A stretch of 64,000 nt of DNA from Phyto melanocephala (GCA_941918925.1 OW799234.1:48018412-48082411); one strand, 5' to 3'. Numbered from the stretch's first letter, positions 35,159 to 45,802 are shown. A program made the numbers and translations. Notes: a model not told the origin generated them from the letters alone.

Positions 35159-36472
35159 TCATCCTCGATGTCTAAGGCGTTCGATCGCTTTCTTGTAAAA
35201 CGGACAGAGAAAACAGTCAGTTACATGATCACTCTTTACCCTAGGGTTTACACAACTACACATCACACATGATGGTCGGTTATTACACACCCCAATCCAG
35301 TGACCAGATACGCCACACTGTAGGCATTTGTCAGCGTAATCATTCTGACTTTTGCACCTACTCGCAGTATGACCAAAGTCCAAACATTTGTAGCACCTGA
35401 TTGGTGCCATTTTCCCTCGTATCCTACATATCACCCACCCAATACGTATCTTAGCGGTCTCAGAACTCAGGCCAAGAGTGGCAGTCTGTGTTCCCCTATA
35501 CGATTTCCTCAAAGACTTGATCACAGACGGTTTCAACGCACTAAATTTATCGGAAACTTTCAAAAGAGAATGTAATACCTCGTCTTTCGTCGTAACCTCA
35601 TCTATATCCCTAATCTCCAAGAGCAGCTCATGCGTCAAGGCACGTACTTCAGCCGTCTCGCCCAGCACACCCTCGACAGCTGTCTTAAAATCGGCCGTAC
35701 TATTATGTAGGGGTTTATTTAACTCGAAGAGCATTTCACCCCTACCTGTCTTCCTAATGTTTCTAACACTCTGGCCAAGTTCACTTAACCTTGGGTCACT
35801 CTTAACCTGCTTCAAAATATCCGCAAAAGATCTTTCCCCACAATTTCTGACAACCAATGCGTCCGGACTCATTGGTTTCCTTCTTCCATGCGCTCTCGGC
35901 TGTACCTTCCTCCATTCCGATCCCTTATCCGTCACTGAGAGTCTCTCAGTATCGGCACGAGGATTAGTTCCCTCAGTATCGGCACGAGGCTTAGTTCCCT
36001 CAATATCGGCACGAGGCTTACTTCCCTCAGAATCTGCACGAGGCTTAGTGCCTAGAATCTCTACCCCACTATTAATGACCTGTTCATTCATAGTGGACTT
36101 TTTCTTCTTCTTCCTGCTCCCCTTGGGACTCTGAGTAATTGGTCCCGTTTTAGACGATGGGGTTGGAAGAAGTGTCAACCGAGGTTGCTCCGTCTGGGCT
36201 TCCTTATCAACCATTTGAGCCTTTGGTGCACTATCTTCCGTTCCAATCACCTCACACGTAGCCTGCATATACAATGCCTGGATTTCCCGTGTGATCGTCT
36301 GAATATCCTTATGGATATTGCTTCTTGCCTTTATAAACTGCAGAAGCTTTTCAATCCTATCACCAAGTTTTCTCATCACTTGGGTTTTACCACTCTGAGC
36401 CACTTCCGTAAGTGGCGTGCTCTTATCAGCATCAGAAGTAGAAAGTTCCCGTGGTGGTGATCTTACCATCAC
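35159..36472 (-). CDS. Non-LTR retrotransposon ORF1 (Gag-like), 437 codons
   Basis: The frame is open from ATG 36472 to the stop at 35159. Residues from about 80 to 150 are low-complexity and Lys/Ser-rich (GSRKKKKKS). Residues from about 152 hold four tandem 9-residue repeats (GTKPRADSE and variants), visible as 27-bp repeats near 35950-36055. Residues 360-406 hold CCHC zinc knuckles (CYKCLDFGHTASRC, CLQCGVSGHWIGVC) and a third Cys pair. Such proteins package element RNA. ORF1 is unbroken although ORF2 is deleted. The alternative start nearby cannot be excluded. Confidence 0.85.
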   Translation of the reverse strand: MMVRSPPRELSTSDADKSTPLTEVAQSGKTQVMRKLGDRIEKLLQFIKARSNIHKDIQTITREIQALYMQATCEVIGTEDSAPKAQMVDKEAQTEQPRLTLLPTPSSKTGPITQSPKGSRKKKKKSTMNEQVINSGVEILGTKPRADSEGSKPRADIEGTKPRADTEGTNPRADTERLSVTDKGSEWRKVQPRAHGRRKPMSPDALVVRNCGERSFADILKQVKSDPRLSELGQSVRNIRKTGRGEMLFELNKPLHNSTADFKTAVEGVLGETAEVRALTHELLLEIRDIDEVTTKDEVLHSLLKVSDKFSALKPSVIKSLRKSYRGTQTATLGLSSETAKIRIGWVICRIRGKMAPIRCYKCLDFGHTASRCKSQNDYADKCLQCGVSGHWIGVCNNRPSCVMCSCVNPRVKSDHVTDCFLCPFYKKAIERLRHRG

Positions 36473-37290
36473 AGAGCTTCTCCTAAATGGGTCCGAAGCC
36501 CCTACACCCTCACTTTCACCTCTTCCACACTTCCTGCTACTCTTTCCATCTTCATTATTTTCTTAATTATTGCTATTTGTCCAAACTCAAAGCCGCTATC
36601 TCCAACTGATGTACAGTCGCGTTTACAACCCCATGGTTATCTATGCAAGCAGGGAGGTCATGCGAGGGTTGAGATGAGATTCTTATGGAACCCCAAGCCA
36701 GAGCCAGGTCCGCGTTAGTCGGGAATTATCATCCGAGCCTGTACCACCAACTTAATGGCAACGTTCTTCGAGCGCACTTTGAGACTGCCAAGTTTTAATA
36801 GGAGGAGGCGGTTGTAGCATTAGCCTAGAAGCCGTTTCTGAGCAATATCACCTCCACATACTAAGGTTCTAGAATACTACAGACCGTCGGCCCAGGGTTC
36901 AACAAATCCATACCATGTTCCAGAAATGCCATAATTAAGATCGTACTGGACCTGATCTTAATGCCTTTCGGCGGGTTACATACACAGCTGACCCACTGGT
37001 GTGTGCAAACAGATCCCATAGCCGCGAAACAAAAAATTTCACAAGCCTCTGTGCTTTAACCGGGGAATCCACGAAGGCATCCCACCTCCATCTGCACCTC
37101 TTTCAAGGGAATCCCCGATGGATACCAAGCCAAACGGCGGCATCCAATTGCAGTTCATCATCGAGCTCTTGTGTTAATTCACAGTATGCTCTCAGAATCT
37201 GCCGCTCTTGGTCGGGGACTGCTTATTCTTCGCAGCTGACCCGTAGGTCATTCAGTTATCCGCCACCTACTGACCCCGATAGTAGCCTGA
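36473..37290 (-). other. Probable 5' untranslated region of the non-LTR element
   Basis: Composition continues at higher GC than the flanks and no frame of its own is convincing. The plus-strand frame at 36999-37394 crosses into the microsatellite and is probably incidental. Confidence 0.5.
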
Positions 37291-37302
37291 GCTCAGCCCT
37301 AT

Positions 37303-37375
37303 CATGTATGTATGTATGTTTGTATGTATGTTTGTATGTATGTTTGTATGTATGTATGTATGTAAGTAAATATGT
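37303..37375. repeat. ATGT tetranucleotide microsatellite
   Basis: About 18 imperfect ATGT/TTGT units. It coincides with the upstream border of the non-LTR element. Confidence 0.9.
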
Positions 37376-39316
37376 ATGGAAGTACATAACATAAATGTTA
37401 TTGTTAAAATATTATAAAAATATTTTGGTGGTATGCAGGTGTGTCCAAAATCCATATCAATTGTAATCTGATACATTCCATGGGACTATTACTTTAATAG
37501 TTATGTATTAGAATTCCTTTACTCTATTAAATCTAGCATTTTCTTATGTAAAAATTCCATTTTTCTAGGTCGTGGATATCATTCAGGAAACATCCCAGAA
37601 AAATCCTCTCAACATGCTCATACGTATTAATTATTTCCTTTAATACCTATAAGGAACAAACGGCAAAGTTTTCGTAATCATTTCTTTCATTCCCATGATA
37701 TCACTTCAAATATGTCCTGTAGTTACTATTTCATGTTTGAGCTGCCCTTATCATATTTTAACTGGTCTTCTGATACGTCTCTGGTCCCAATCATTGGCCA
37801 TTCTAGTGATGTGTTGTGGAGATTCCCTCAATTTATAACCAATTTTGCACCATTTCTGCCTGTGTTTTAGTGAATAGTAATGCAAAAATAAACGTTTCTT
37901 TTTCTTATTATGGCCAAGTAATACGTTTTGCAGAGAAAATCTTTTACGTAGCGAGTTTCCAATAAGCTATTATCAAGCCTCAAATAATAGAATTTCTTAT
38001 ATGATACATATAAACTCACACATAAATATTTCTTTTTAATAAATTTTTAATTTGTTTCTATACTTTTTGTATAGAGTAATATAATTAAAAACTGGACAAT
38101 ACTTTATGTAATTGATTCAATAAATATTTAATACACGATTCATTTAATTAAAAATATTATTTAATAATGCAATAATTTTATTTAATCCTTCTACTCCTTT
38201 TTAAATTGATATTTTATTTGTATGCAATTAAAAATATTAATTTTCATTTAATCAATAGCATTATTTTGATGATTGGAGTTAGTTTAAATAAAATTTTCAT
38301 CACTAATATTAATTCCGTAATTGCATCTTATACTTATTTTTTTCTGCGTAAAGTGCAGAAATTGCTAAGTTACTATTCTTTACAAAAAAATTAAATTTTT
38401 ATTTTATATTTTAAAATTTAATTACAAATTATATTTAAATTTTTTTAACGCAGCAAACGCGTAACAAAGACCCATTATAGTGTAACAAAAAAAATTAGTT
38501 CAAAATATGTATGTTAGGTTAGCTTGTAAACTGTAGTAAGTTATACATGAACAATAATATATATGAATGGCTTTTAATTAAATATCAAAATATCTTGGGA
38601 TTATTTTAAAAGAATAACAGACACGAAGGATATAAACCATAGTACGCAAATCAATCGAATAGATATTAATCATGAATGATATTAATTTGAATGAATTAAA
38701 TTTTCCACATTGTGACGAATAATTTGTTTTGTTTTCCGAATTTTAAAAATAAAAGTTGCGAGACAAATGATATATTAAAAAAATTGAAAATAAATTTCTC
38801 ACCACAATTTAAATATAAAATTCCTTACATGAATCATTCATTCAAAGAACATAATCGAAAAATTAAAAAAAAATCGATTCACAAATACAATTTTTATTTT
38901 CCTTGAAGAAAAGTTAGCAGCGTTGCCATTGTAGTTTATCATTTTTGTTGTGTTAATGGGAACAATTTTACCATTTTAGGAATTAAAGAATATATATTAT
39001 AATTTTTAGTTAATATATTTTATGCATGTATGTACGTATGAATCTATTCATGTAAAATATTAAGTGATCAACTAAAAATACAAATAGGGCTTAGGTATAA
39101 TAAAACAAAAACTATGAATCTGATTTATCTGATTTTTTCTATTATATTTGTGGAATTTTTACTTGAATCGTAGATTAGTTTTATAAATAAATGTACATAC
39201 AATTTTCGTTCTTTTTTATCCCTAAAAGTTTTTGTTATAAAAACATGTATATTCAAAATTATATAGGCGCCACCGCCAAATGTATCCGTGCAGCTATGAT
39301 GGCGTCAAACATCGTA
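37376..39316. other. AT-rich spacer
   Basis: No gene is supported. Frames at 38206 and 38712 are AT-driven. A hAT-like terminal word, cagcgttgcc, lies at 38918-38927 and may be the left end of the hAT element whose transposase is at 47693. Confidence 0.4.
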
Positions 39317-39320
39317 TGTA

Positions 39321-39809
39321 AGTTAAATAAATTAACGTTTATTTTTCGAGTACTTGACTACGACTGAATAGTGTAGTCCATAAACTTTATTTTATAATTA
39401 AAAACGGTAAACAATGTAGACGTATCGTCAGCAAAAAAATTACAATAATGATTGGGGCACAATGTGTTGGGAAAGACTTAAAATTAGTTGGAATTTATTA
39501 AATGAGAATAAAAAATAAAATACTGTAAAATTAGTTGGAATTTATTAAATGAGAATAAAAAATAAAATATTGTAAAATTAGTTGGAATTTATTAAACGAG
39601 AAATAAGAAATAGAATATTGTTGTGAAATACGTTGACAGCATGTGCAGACTGATTTCCTGAATTCTGGGAAATTAGTCTGGCAAAAGGTGCAGTGAAAGA
39701 TTATGCCTTTTAAATTGGGGCAGTGTGGGAAATCTTTTATTTTAGAAATTAATGACTTTGTATTTTACGATTCCACGAATTGAGTGGTAGAACATTAGGG
39801 GTATTAACT
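39321..39809 (-). repeat. 3' LTR (489 bp)
   Basis: This is the downstream LTR in element orientation. It carries three units of a 47-bp tandem repeat (beginning aaaattagttggaattt); the third unit is diverged. Identical to the 5' LTR elsewhere as far as I could align by eye. Confidence 0.95.
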
Positions 39810-39820
39810 CCTCCCCCTTT
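39810..39820 (-). other. Polypurine tract
   Basis: On the minus strand AAAGGGGGAGG directly precedes the 3' LTR, the position of the plus-strand primer in LTR retroelements. It overlaps the env stop codon by two bases. Confidence 0.85.
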
Positions 39821-41306
39821 AAATTCCAACGTCCGCGTTGGACGGGTCATGGTTTTGATGGTCAGCCGAATGAACGTGGACCGTTTCTATTTTCAGGGTT
39901 TCTCTTTTAAGAAGCGTTTTCTTTATTAAAAGGCAAATCATACCGATAGCGATAATAAGGGGGCAGGTCAGGCTCGTGAAGAGTGCGGTCCTGCTTTTGA
40001 GAGTCAGATCACGGATCTCCTCTAAGTTATTGAAATGTAGGGTTTCTAGCATTCTTAGTGATAGTACTTCCTCGTAGGAAGATGCTTTGTTGGAAGTTTG
40101 GACTATCGCTGGTAGTGGCCGAGCCATTGTTACTTCTTTACTAAAGTAAGTTTTGTCCCCGATCGTTATGGAGGTGTTATGGAATTTTACCAGGAATGTC
40201 CCGTTAAGGGTAATTTCTTCCTTATCTATTGCGATTACGCCGTTATATCCGTTTAGCAGTACTAGCCCGGGCATAACTTCTTCTATTATTGGCAAATGAT
40301 GATGATTTGTTGTCGGACAAACGGACGGTATTCCGGTTAGGAGATTAGGTAGGCATTTAGTGTCAGTGATGTTGTCAACGTTTTCCCTTTTACATAAGGA
40401 TATTTCATTAAAAGTTTTACATTTGTTTTTTATTGTTAATATAGAGTTTTGACATAAAATTACGTTTTCAAATTGCAAATTGATTGTGAGGTTCCCTTTT
40501 CTTACAGGTCGTAGGAATAAATTTTTGCAAATAGTATTTTCTGTTTTAGGCAAGTTAATGATAAAGATTAATGTGTTTCTACTTGAGCCTATTTTGACCT
40601 CTCCAAATTCGAGAGCTTCAATTAGGTTATTATAGGGCAAACTCTGATTGGTAAAAAGGTCCTTTACTATCGTCAGTTCAGAATTGGAAAATATGAAAGA
40701 GTTCACAACGCCGGTCTTGGCCCATTGGATACCATAGTTAATCTTCACGAGTTCTTCGTTCATAATTTTCAGTTTTCGTTCGACGTCCTTGACCATTAGT
40801 GTCCTTAGTGTGTCCGAGGTTGTAACGGTATTAAGTAGTGAATTCGTCATGTTCGTCATTATCTGTAGTCGTTCCTCAATAGCCTTATTGATAACTATTT
40901 GCCTCTGATTATTTCGTAACAAGTTCCTGGTTTGGTCCGAGATAATTTGGAAATCTTCGTGGTCCGGTGTCCCAGCGATCCATTTCCAAACAGTCCCCAA
41001 AGCGTCTATAGATCTAGCTGAACGTCTGGGTCTTAGTTCATTAAGGATCTTCCTCGCCGAGCTTACTTCGTGTATGAGAAAGGAATAGCTGGAGTCTTTT
41101 CTGGTAATGTCCCTCTTAATTGTCTCCTCAATATTGGTCAATGTACGATTATATTGTTCTAGATCGATAACGTGTAGTATCCTGAAGGTTCCGATGGCTA
41201 ATTTTGACTGTCCTGTCTCTGTAGCTATAACTTGCGAGTTCGAGTAGTCTAAGATCTGGGTCTCTGGTCTGGTCAAAGCGATTGTTGCCCTGTAACAAAA
41301 TAGCAT
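39819..41306 (-). CDS. env: Errantivirus Env (fusion glycoprotein)
   Basis: The 495-codon frame encodes an envelope protein of the gypsy/17.6 type. A furin-type basic site RPRRSAR (residues 92-98) is followed by the conserved block DALGTVWKWIAGTPDHED (about 101-118), characteristic of errantiviral and baculovirus F-like fusion proteins. Several N-x-S/T sites follow. A hydrophobic membrane anchor lies near residues 445-461, leaving a tail of about 34 residues. The frame's own ATG at 41306 gives a poor signal sequence, and a splice acceptor (AG ending at 41290) lies six codons inside, so the natural start is probably supplied by a leader exon near 46244. No stop or shift is seen. Confidence 0.9.
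   Translation of the reverse strand: MLFCYRATIALTRPETQILDYSNSQVIATETGQSKLAIGTFRILHVIDLEQYNRTLTNIEETIKRDITRKDSSYSFLIHEVSSARKILNELRPRRSARSIDALGTVWKWIAGTPDHEDFQIISDQTRNLLRNNQRQIVINKAIEERLQIMTNMTNSLLNTVTTSDTLRTLMVKDVERKLKIMNEELVKINYGIQWAKTGVVNSFIFSNSELTIVKDLFTNQSLPYNNLIEALEFGEVKIGSSRNTLIFIINLPKTENTICKNLFLRPVRKGNLTINLQFENVILCQNSILTIKNKCKTFNEISLCKRENVDNITDTKCLPNLLTGIPSVCPTTNHHHLPIIEEVMPGLVLLNGYNGVIAIDKEEITLNGTFLVKFHNTSITIGDKTYFSKEVTMARPLPAIVQTSNKASSYEEVLSLRMLETLHFNNLEEIRDLTLKSRTALFTSLTCPLIIAIGMICLLIKKTLLKRETLKIETVHVHSADHQNHDPSNADVGI
41289..41300 (-). promoter_or_regulatory. Env mRNA splice acceptor
   Basis: On the minus strand TTTTGTTACAG|GGC places a pyrimidine-rich acceptor with its cut between 41290 and 41289, just after the end of pol. 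Its phase (one base completing a codon) fits the donor at 46219/46218. Confidence 0.65.
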
Positions 41307-41309
41307 GGG

Positions 41310-44300
41310 TTAACTCCTTATTAAATTCTTATGAATTATTCTTCCTGATTCGGTTAGGACAGTTCCCCCCTTGTCCTCTTTGACTATTTCCTGTTTGTAT
41401 CTCGGAGTTAGTTTACTGCCTATTCTTTTATTGCCCTTTACAAAAATAGCTTCGCCTAGCCTATAAGTCCTTATTTCCGTTCTGTTTTTATTGTGAGTCC
41501 TAAGGTCCTTTTCCTGTTTCCCTAATATCCTTCTTGTGATTAGGAGTCTGTCCTTTTCCCGTTGAGAAGGGTCAGTACAAGCTCTTCCGAAAAATGCGTC
41601 TATAGGTCTTCTGTTTATAGTTGAGTGTATGGAATGATTATATTTATTAAGGGAATTGTGTAAAAGGTCTTCAAAAGAATTGTAAATTTTTTCGGCATTA
41701 AGGCATCTCATTATTTCCGTCAATGTGGAATGAAAGCGCTCTACCTGTCCATTTACTGTGCTAGTATATGGAGGAGTGCGGTAAATTTTTATTCCCAACT
41801 GATCTTCCAGCATAAAGGTAATGACAGAGGAATTTAAAGATTTCTCATTATCTATCACTATATTTTCGGGTGTTCCGAAAGAAATTAGTAATTCCTGCAG
41901 TGGTCCCTTGATGTCCTCGGTTGCCCTTGATTTAATAATTTTAGCCTGTGCGTACTTTGAGAATTTATCTATTGCGGTCAGAATGATTCTATTATTCGTA
42001 TGGTATAGGTCGAGATGAATAAATTGTCCTGGGTACTCTGGTAATGGGGTATGTTTCAGGACTGCCTTGCTCGGATGTCTTTCGTATTTGTTCTCTTGAC
42101 AAATTTTGCACTGTTTAACTATTCTGGATATTTTGGCTTGCATTTGTGGGAAATAGAATTTCTGTAAGAGTTGAGTTTTGTTCTCCTTCGCGTGTCGGTG
42201 TGCTCTTCTATGTTCGTTTAATATCTCTGTCTGCTGTTCTGTGTCAGATATCAGGTCCTTTACCATTATTCTGGTATACCTGATTTTATATTGTCTGAAA
42301 TGTTTGGCGTAGATGTCCTGAATTTTCCCTAAAATATGGTCTTCTGTCCTGATAGCGTTTGTCACTGATGGGTTCAAATATTTCCCTAATAATAATTTCA
42401 ATTTATCCTTCGTGAAGTCTGTGTCGGTTATAATGTGTCGGTGGTAAGTAGGGAATACTATTTCAAATTTGTATGAGGGGTCGCCAGTCGAAATTATAAG
42501 TTGGTTTTTGAAAACATTAATGGGAGTATCCGAGAAAGGTATTAGGTTATGGTATGAACTTTCGTCGCTATGTTGGGTAGGTGTCAGAGAGTTGATTTGT
42601 GTTGGTCTAGAGAGTGCATCGGCTACGATATTATTGCTACCAGGTTTGTATCTCAGTTCGTAATTGTATTCCTCCAAGATGGCCTTCCAACGCTTGAGTT
42701 TGCTATTCGTATTCTTGTTGCTGAGTGCGTAGGTTAAGGGCTGGTGGTCGGTAAAGATCTTTATTGTAGACGCTCCGTACAGGTAGTTCCTTAGGGATTT
42801 TAGGGCCCAAATTATGGCGAGCATTTCCTTTTCATTAGTGGCGTAGTGTTCTTCGCATTTGCTAAGTGTTCTTGAAATAAAGGTGATAGGTTTTCCATCT
42901 TGTTCTAGAACAGCGCCGATCGCGTAATTGGAGGCATCAGTTGTCAGATGGAATTCCCGGTCGAAGTTAGGAAAGGAAAGCATAACGTCCTCTGATGCCA
43001 GAGTGCGTTTTATCTTATTGAAAGCCTCTAAGGCATCGCTATTTAGACTTATAGGGATCCTTGATGACATTTTTTTGGACATGCGTCCCTCCTCCCCTCT
43101 TAAAAGTGAGGTAAGGGGTTTCGCGATTTTCGCATAGTCCTTGATAAAGCGCCTATAGAAGCCTGACATTCCTAGGAATGATCTTAGCTCTTTTATATTA
43201 GTTGGGGGTTTTAATGTTTGGATAGCTTTAACTTTGGCGGGGTTAGTTTTCATACCCTCCGTGGATATGATAAAGCCTAGATATTCGACTTCTTTTTTTA
43301 AAAACTCGCATTTGTTGAGTTGGACTTTTACGTTGGCTTTTTGTAGGGTGTCAAAGATTGCTTCTAAGTTGTCAAAGTGAGTTTGTTCGTCTTTACCGAA
43401 GATTATGATGTCATCTATGTATACGTAACATTTATTTCCTATATGTTCTCTCAGAATGTCGTCCAAAGCTCTTTGAAAGATCGCAGGCGAGTTCCTAAGG
43501 CCAAATGGTAGTCGAGTGAATTCGTATTTCGCATTATTAACTGAAAATGCTGTCTTTTCCATATCCTCTTCTTTAAGGCTAATTTGGTGAAAACCGCTCT
43601 TTAAGTCAATAACGGAAAACCATTTGTTGCTGCCAAGTTGGGCAAGGACTTCATTAATTTCCGGTATCGGGTATCTATCGGGAATGGTGGCTTCATTGAG
43701 TTTTCTAAAGTCTATAACCATTCTACTTTCCTTAATTCCTGAAGCATTCATTTTTTTTGGGACAACCCAAACTGGAGCGTTATATGGAGATTTAGAAGGT
43801 CGGATTATATTATGGTCGAGGTGTTTCCGAATATGTTCCTCGACAGCGTCTTTCATTGCCATCGGGTAAGGGTAATGTCTTGAATATATCGGTGTATCGA
43901 TAGTTGTCCTTATTTCTGCCTTTACCGTAGTGATGAAGGTTAGTTTTTCGTCCGGGTCTGAGAAAAGATTTGAATATTTTCGGCAGATTGATTTTAGCCT
44001 ATGTCCCTGGTTGTCCGTTAAATGGTCCGTTCTGATGTCTATGGCATTTACTGATTGGGATAACTGTTGTTTTATGCGAATCTTTATTGAATTCCTAATT
44101 AGCATTAAGTTTTTCGCAGTAAAAATTATAGCGTTAAGTTTTTTTAGGCTGTCGTTGCCAAGTATACCATGGAACGATTTCAGATTAGGTAATATAAAGA
44201 ATTTTAGATTTTCCGATCGAATACCGAATAAGTTAATGAACGCGTGGTGTGTTATCGCAACCTTTCCGCCAACAGAGTTAGCTAGGAAAGGAATTTCATT

Positions 44301-44435
44301 CTCAATTGGCTCTCTTATGAGAGAGCCCTGAATGTAATTTTTATTGGATCCCGTGTCTATTAAAAATTTGAGAATTTGTCCGTCAGCTGTCTTGCACTCG
44401 AAATATGGTAAAGTAGAGTAAGTTAGTCTAAAAAA
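41310..44435 (-). CDS. pol: Errantivirus Pol: protease, reverse transcriptase, RNase H, integrase
   Basis: The pol frame is open from the frameshift site at about 44435 to the stop at 41310 (roughly 1,040 codons); an internal ATG is at 44105. The protease active site DTG is at 44357-44349. Counting from that ATG: RT with VIDLKSGFHQ (Asp167) and the YIDD box (229-232); RNase H with LTTDAS (Asp390) and FTDHQPL (Asp452); integrase zinc region with H632, H636, C666 and C669; and catalytic Asp699, Asp752 and Glu789. All catalytic residues that I can check are present. It is made by a -1 frameshift from gag and cut by its own protease. Confidence 0.93.
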   Translation of the reverse strand, partial: FFRLTYSTLPYFECKTADGQILKFLIDTGSNKNYIQGSLIREPIENEIPFLANSVGGKVAITHHAFINLFGIRSENLKFFILPNLKSFHGILGNDSLKKLNAIIFTAKNLMLIRNSIKIRIKQQLSQSVNAIDIRTDHLTDNQGHRLKSICRKYSNLFSDPDEKLTFITTVKAEIRTTIDTPIYSRHYPYPMAMKDAVEEHIRKHLDHNIIRPSKSPYNAPVWVVPKKMNASGIKESRMVIDFRKLNEATIPDRYPIPEINEVLAQLGSNKWFSVIDLKSGFHQISLKEEDMEKTAFSVNNAKYEFTRLPFGLRNSPAIFQRALDDILREHIGNKCYVYIDDIIIFGKDEQTHFDNLEAIFDTLQKANVKVQLNKCEFLKKEVEYLGFIISTEGMKTNPAKVKAIQTLKPPTNIKELRSFLGMSGFYRRFIKDYAKIAKPLTSLLRGEEGRMSKKMSSRIPISLNSDALEAFNKIKRTLASEDVMLSFPNFDREFHLTTDASNYAIGAVLEQDGKPITFISRTLSKCEEHYATNEKEMLAIIWALKSLRNYLYGASTIKIFTDHQPLTYALSNKNTNSKLKRWKAILEEYNYELRYKPGSNNIVADALSRPTQINSLTPTQHSDESSYHNLIPFSDTPINVFKNQLIISTGDPSYKFEIVFPTYHRHIITDTDFTKDKLKLLLGKYLNPSVTNAIRTEDHILGKIQDIYAKHFRQYKIRYTRIMVKDLISDTEQQTEILNEHRRAHRHAKENKTQLLQKFYFPQMQAKISRIVKQCKICQENKYERHPSKAVLKHTPLPEYPGQFIHLDLYHTNNRIILTAIDKFSKYAQAKIIKSRATEDIKGPLQELLISFGTPENIVIDNEKSLNSSVITFMLEDQLGIKIYRTPPYTSTVNGQVERFHSTLTEIMRCLNAEKIYNSFEDLLHNSLNKYNHSIHSTINRRPIDAFFGRACTDPSQREKDRLLITRRILGKQEKDLRTHNKNRTEIRTYRLGEAIFVKGNKRIGSKLTPRYKQEIVKEDKGGTVLTESGRIIHKNLIRS

Positions 44436-45802
44436 TGTATGTCAGAATACTCGTTTATTTGTCCGTTATCCTCTTGTCCGAAATACTGTTCTATGTACTC
44501 GGTCGGTTCCTCATCTGATTCATTTACCCGTTCCATTTCCAGACTGTCGTTTGTTAATTCGTCGTTTGGACCTGTTTCTGTATTGCTTGCTTCGATATTA
44601 TTGATCCTTTGTAGCTTTGCCGGACGATGTACCTGTGCCGATGGTGGCAGTGGTCTTACGCCTGAAAACCTCTCGTTATTTGGGGCTGGCCTATTCATGT
44701 AATTTACCATTTTTGATCTTAAAGATGAGTCTACCTCCATTGGAACTGGCGGTTTTTGTTGAATAGGTCTAGGTGGAATTTGGTAGTTGTTTCTGAATGG
44801 AAACGGTTGATTTTGGGTTATCTGTGAGTTGAAATATCTATTAGTATTCATGGGTGTTGCCTGTGTGTTGAATCTTCGCAAATCGTTTTGATTGGCATAG
44901 TTTGTCTGATAACGTGGTATATGGGGCAAATGAGATAATTGGGGGTAAAAAGTTCGGTTCCGATTATGGTTATCGGGTTTGCGTTGTGGAATTGGGGGTG
45001 ACCTGGTAGTATTGATTGCATACTGAGTCCTAAGCTGTTGGTTTTCTAATTTTAGGCATAGGTGCAGAGCTTCGTGTAAGTCAGAAGGTTCTCTTATTCC
45101 TAGAAGTCTTGGCAAGTCGCCTCTAAGTCCTCTTATGAAGGTATCCAGAGCCTTGTTGCGGTACGTTCTTGTTAAAAGGTTAATGGATGCCTCGCTTTCC
45201 TCCATACACGCGATTTTATTTAATATCAGAGACAGATGGGCGTAAATTTCCTTGTAAAAGTCCTGTACTGAATTATTACCCTGTGTCATGGAAGACATTT
45301 GGTATTCCAGTGTTCCTAAGTCCCTCTTGTCCGCGTAATGTGTAGTAAGGCATCTTATGATGCAGTCCCAATTTAATGGAGTGTTATAGGACTCCAGTGC
45401 AATATCCGCGTTGCCCGTAATTTTGTTTCTTACGACGTTCAGTATTCCGAAGTATTTAGGCGTTCCCTTGAGTGAGTCATAAATCCTAAGGACTCTTTCC
45501 ACACTTTTCTTCCAGGATCCGAATTCTATCGGGTTCCCAGAGAAATCTCTAAGACATTTTACTATGTCTGGAATCTTGTCCAGATCCGTTAGATCGTTGT
45601 TGTATCGTATGTCTATTCCCTGATCTACTACTATTTCTTCCCTATTTCTAGCCTGTTGTTCCTCTTCATAAGTTCTTCTAACTAAGTTAATGATTCGTGC
45701 TTCTATCTCCGCAGTTATACCCAGGTGGTTAGGTACCTGGTTTCCCGGAGCCTGATTGGGATTTATAACCGGGGGTCTGATGAGGTTATTTGGATTAGCC
45801 AT
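44423..45802 (-). CDS. gag: Errantivirus Gag
   Basis: A 459-codon frame from ATG 45802 to TAA at 44423-44425. It has a central Leu/Arg-rich region (around LRDFSGNPIEFGSWKKS and LEYQMSSMTQG) matching the capsid part of gypsy-type Gag, then a Pro/Asn/Gln-rich C-terminal segment. There is no CCHC zinc knuckle, as is usual for gypsy-group Gag. The last sense codons carry the heptamer TTTTTTA that directs the change to the pol frame. The ATG overlaps the end of a 63-codon upstream frame. Confidence 0.9.
   Translation of the reverse strand: MANPNNLIRPPVINPNQAPGNQVPNHLGITAEIEARIINLVRRTYEEEQQARNREEIVVDQGIDIRYNNDLTDLDKIPDIVKCLRDFSGNPIEFGSWKKSVERVLRIYDSLKGTPKYFGILNVVRNKITGNADIALESYNTPLNWDCIIRCLTTHYADKRDLGTLEYQMSSMTQGNNSVQDFYKEIYAHLSLILNKIACMEESEASINLLTRTYRNKALDTFIRGLRGDLPRLLGIREPSDLHEALHLCLKLENQQLRTQYAINTTRSPPIPQRKPDNHNRNRTFYPQLSHLPHIPRYQTNYANQNDLRRFNTQATPMNTNRYFNSQITQNQPFPFRNNYQIPPRPIQQKPPVPMEVDSSLRSKMVNYMNRPAPNNERFSGVRPLPPSAQVHRPAKLQRINNIEASNTETGPNDELTNDSLEMERVNESDEEPTEYIEQYFGQEDNGQINEYSDIHFLD
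44429..44435 (-). promoter_or_regulatory. -1 frameshift site between gag and pol
   Basis: On the minus strand the heptamer T TTT TTA is in the gag frame two codons before the gag stop. Slipping one base back enters the frame that holds the protease DTG and all of pol; the coordinates agree modulo three. No downstream pseudoknot was worked out. Confidence 0.8.

Larger units (their letters stand above)
34160..37290 (-). mobile_element. R1/LOA-like non-LTR retrotransposon with internal deletions
   Basis: Minus-strand order: probable 5' untranslated region (about 37290-36473), ORF1 Gag (36472-35159), a truncated ORF2 beginning near 35153, reverse transcriptase (35041-34469) and a possible 3' untranslated tail to about 34160. 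The GC content is well above that of the flanks. Most of the endonuclease and the region after the RT are deleted, so this copy is inactive. The borders are approximate; an ATGT microsatellite abuts the 5' side. Confidence 0.7.

Noticed and set aside
35478..36134. 218-codon plus-strand frame
   Set aside because: It is the antisense shadow of the retrotransposon Gag frame on the minus strand.
36999..37394. 131-codon plus-strand frame
   Set aside because: It is composed of the non-LTR 5' untranslated region and the ATGT microsatellite, with no coding features.
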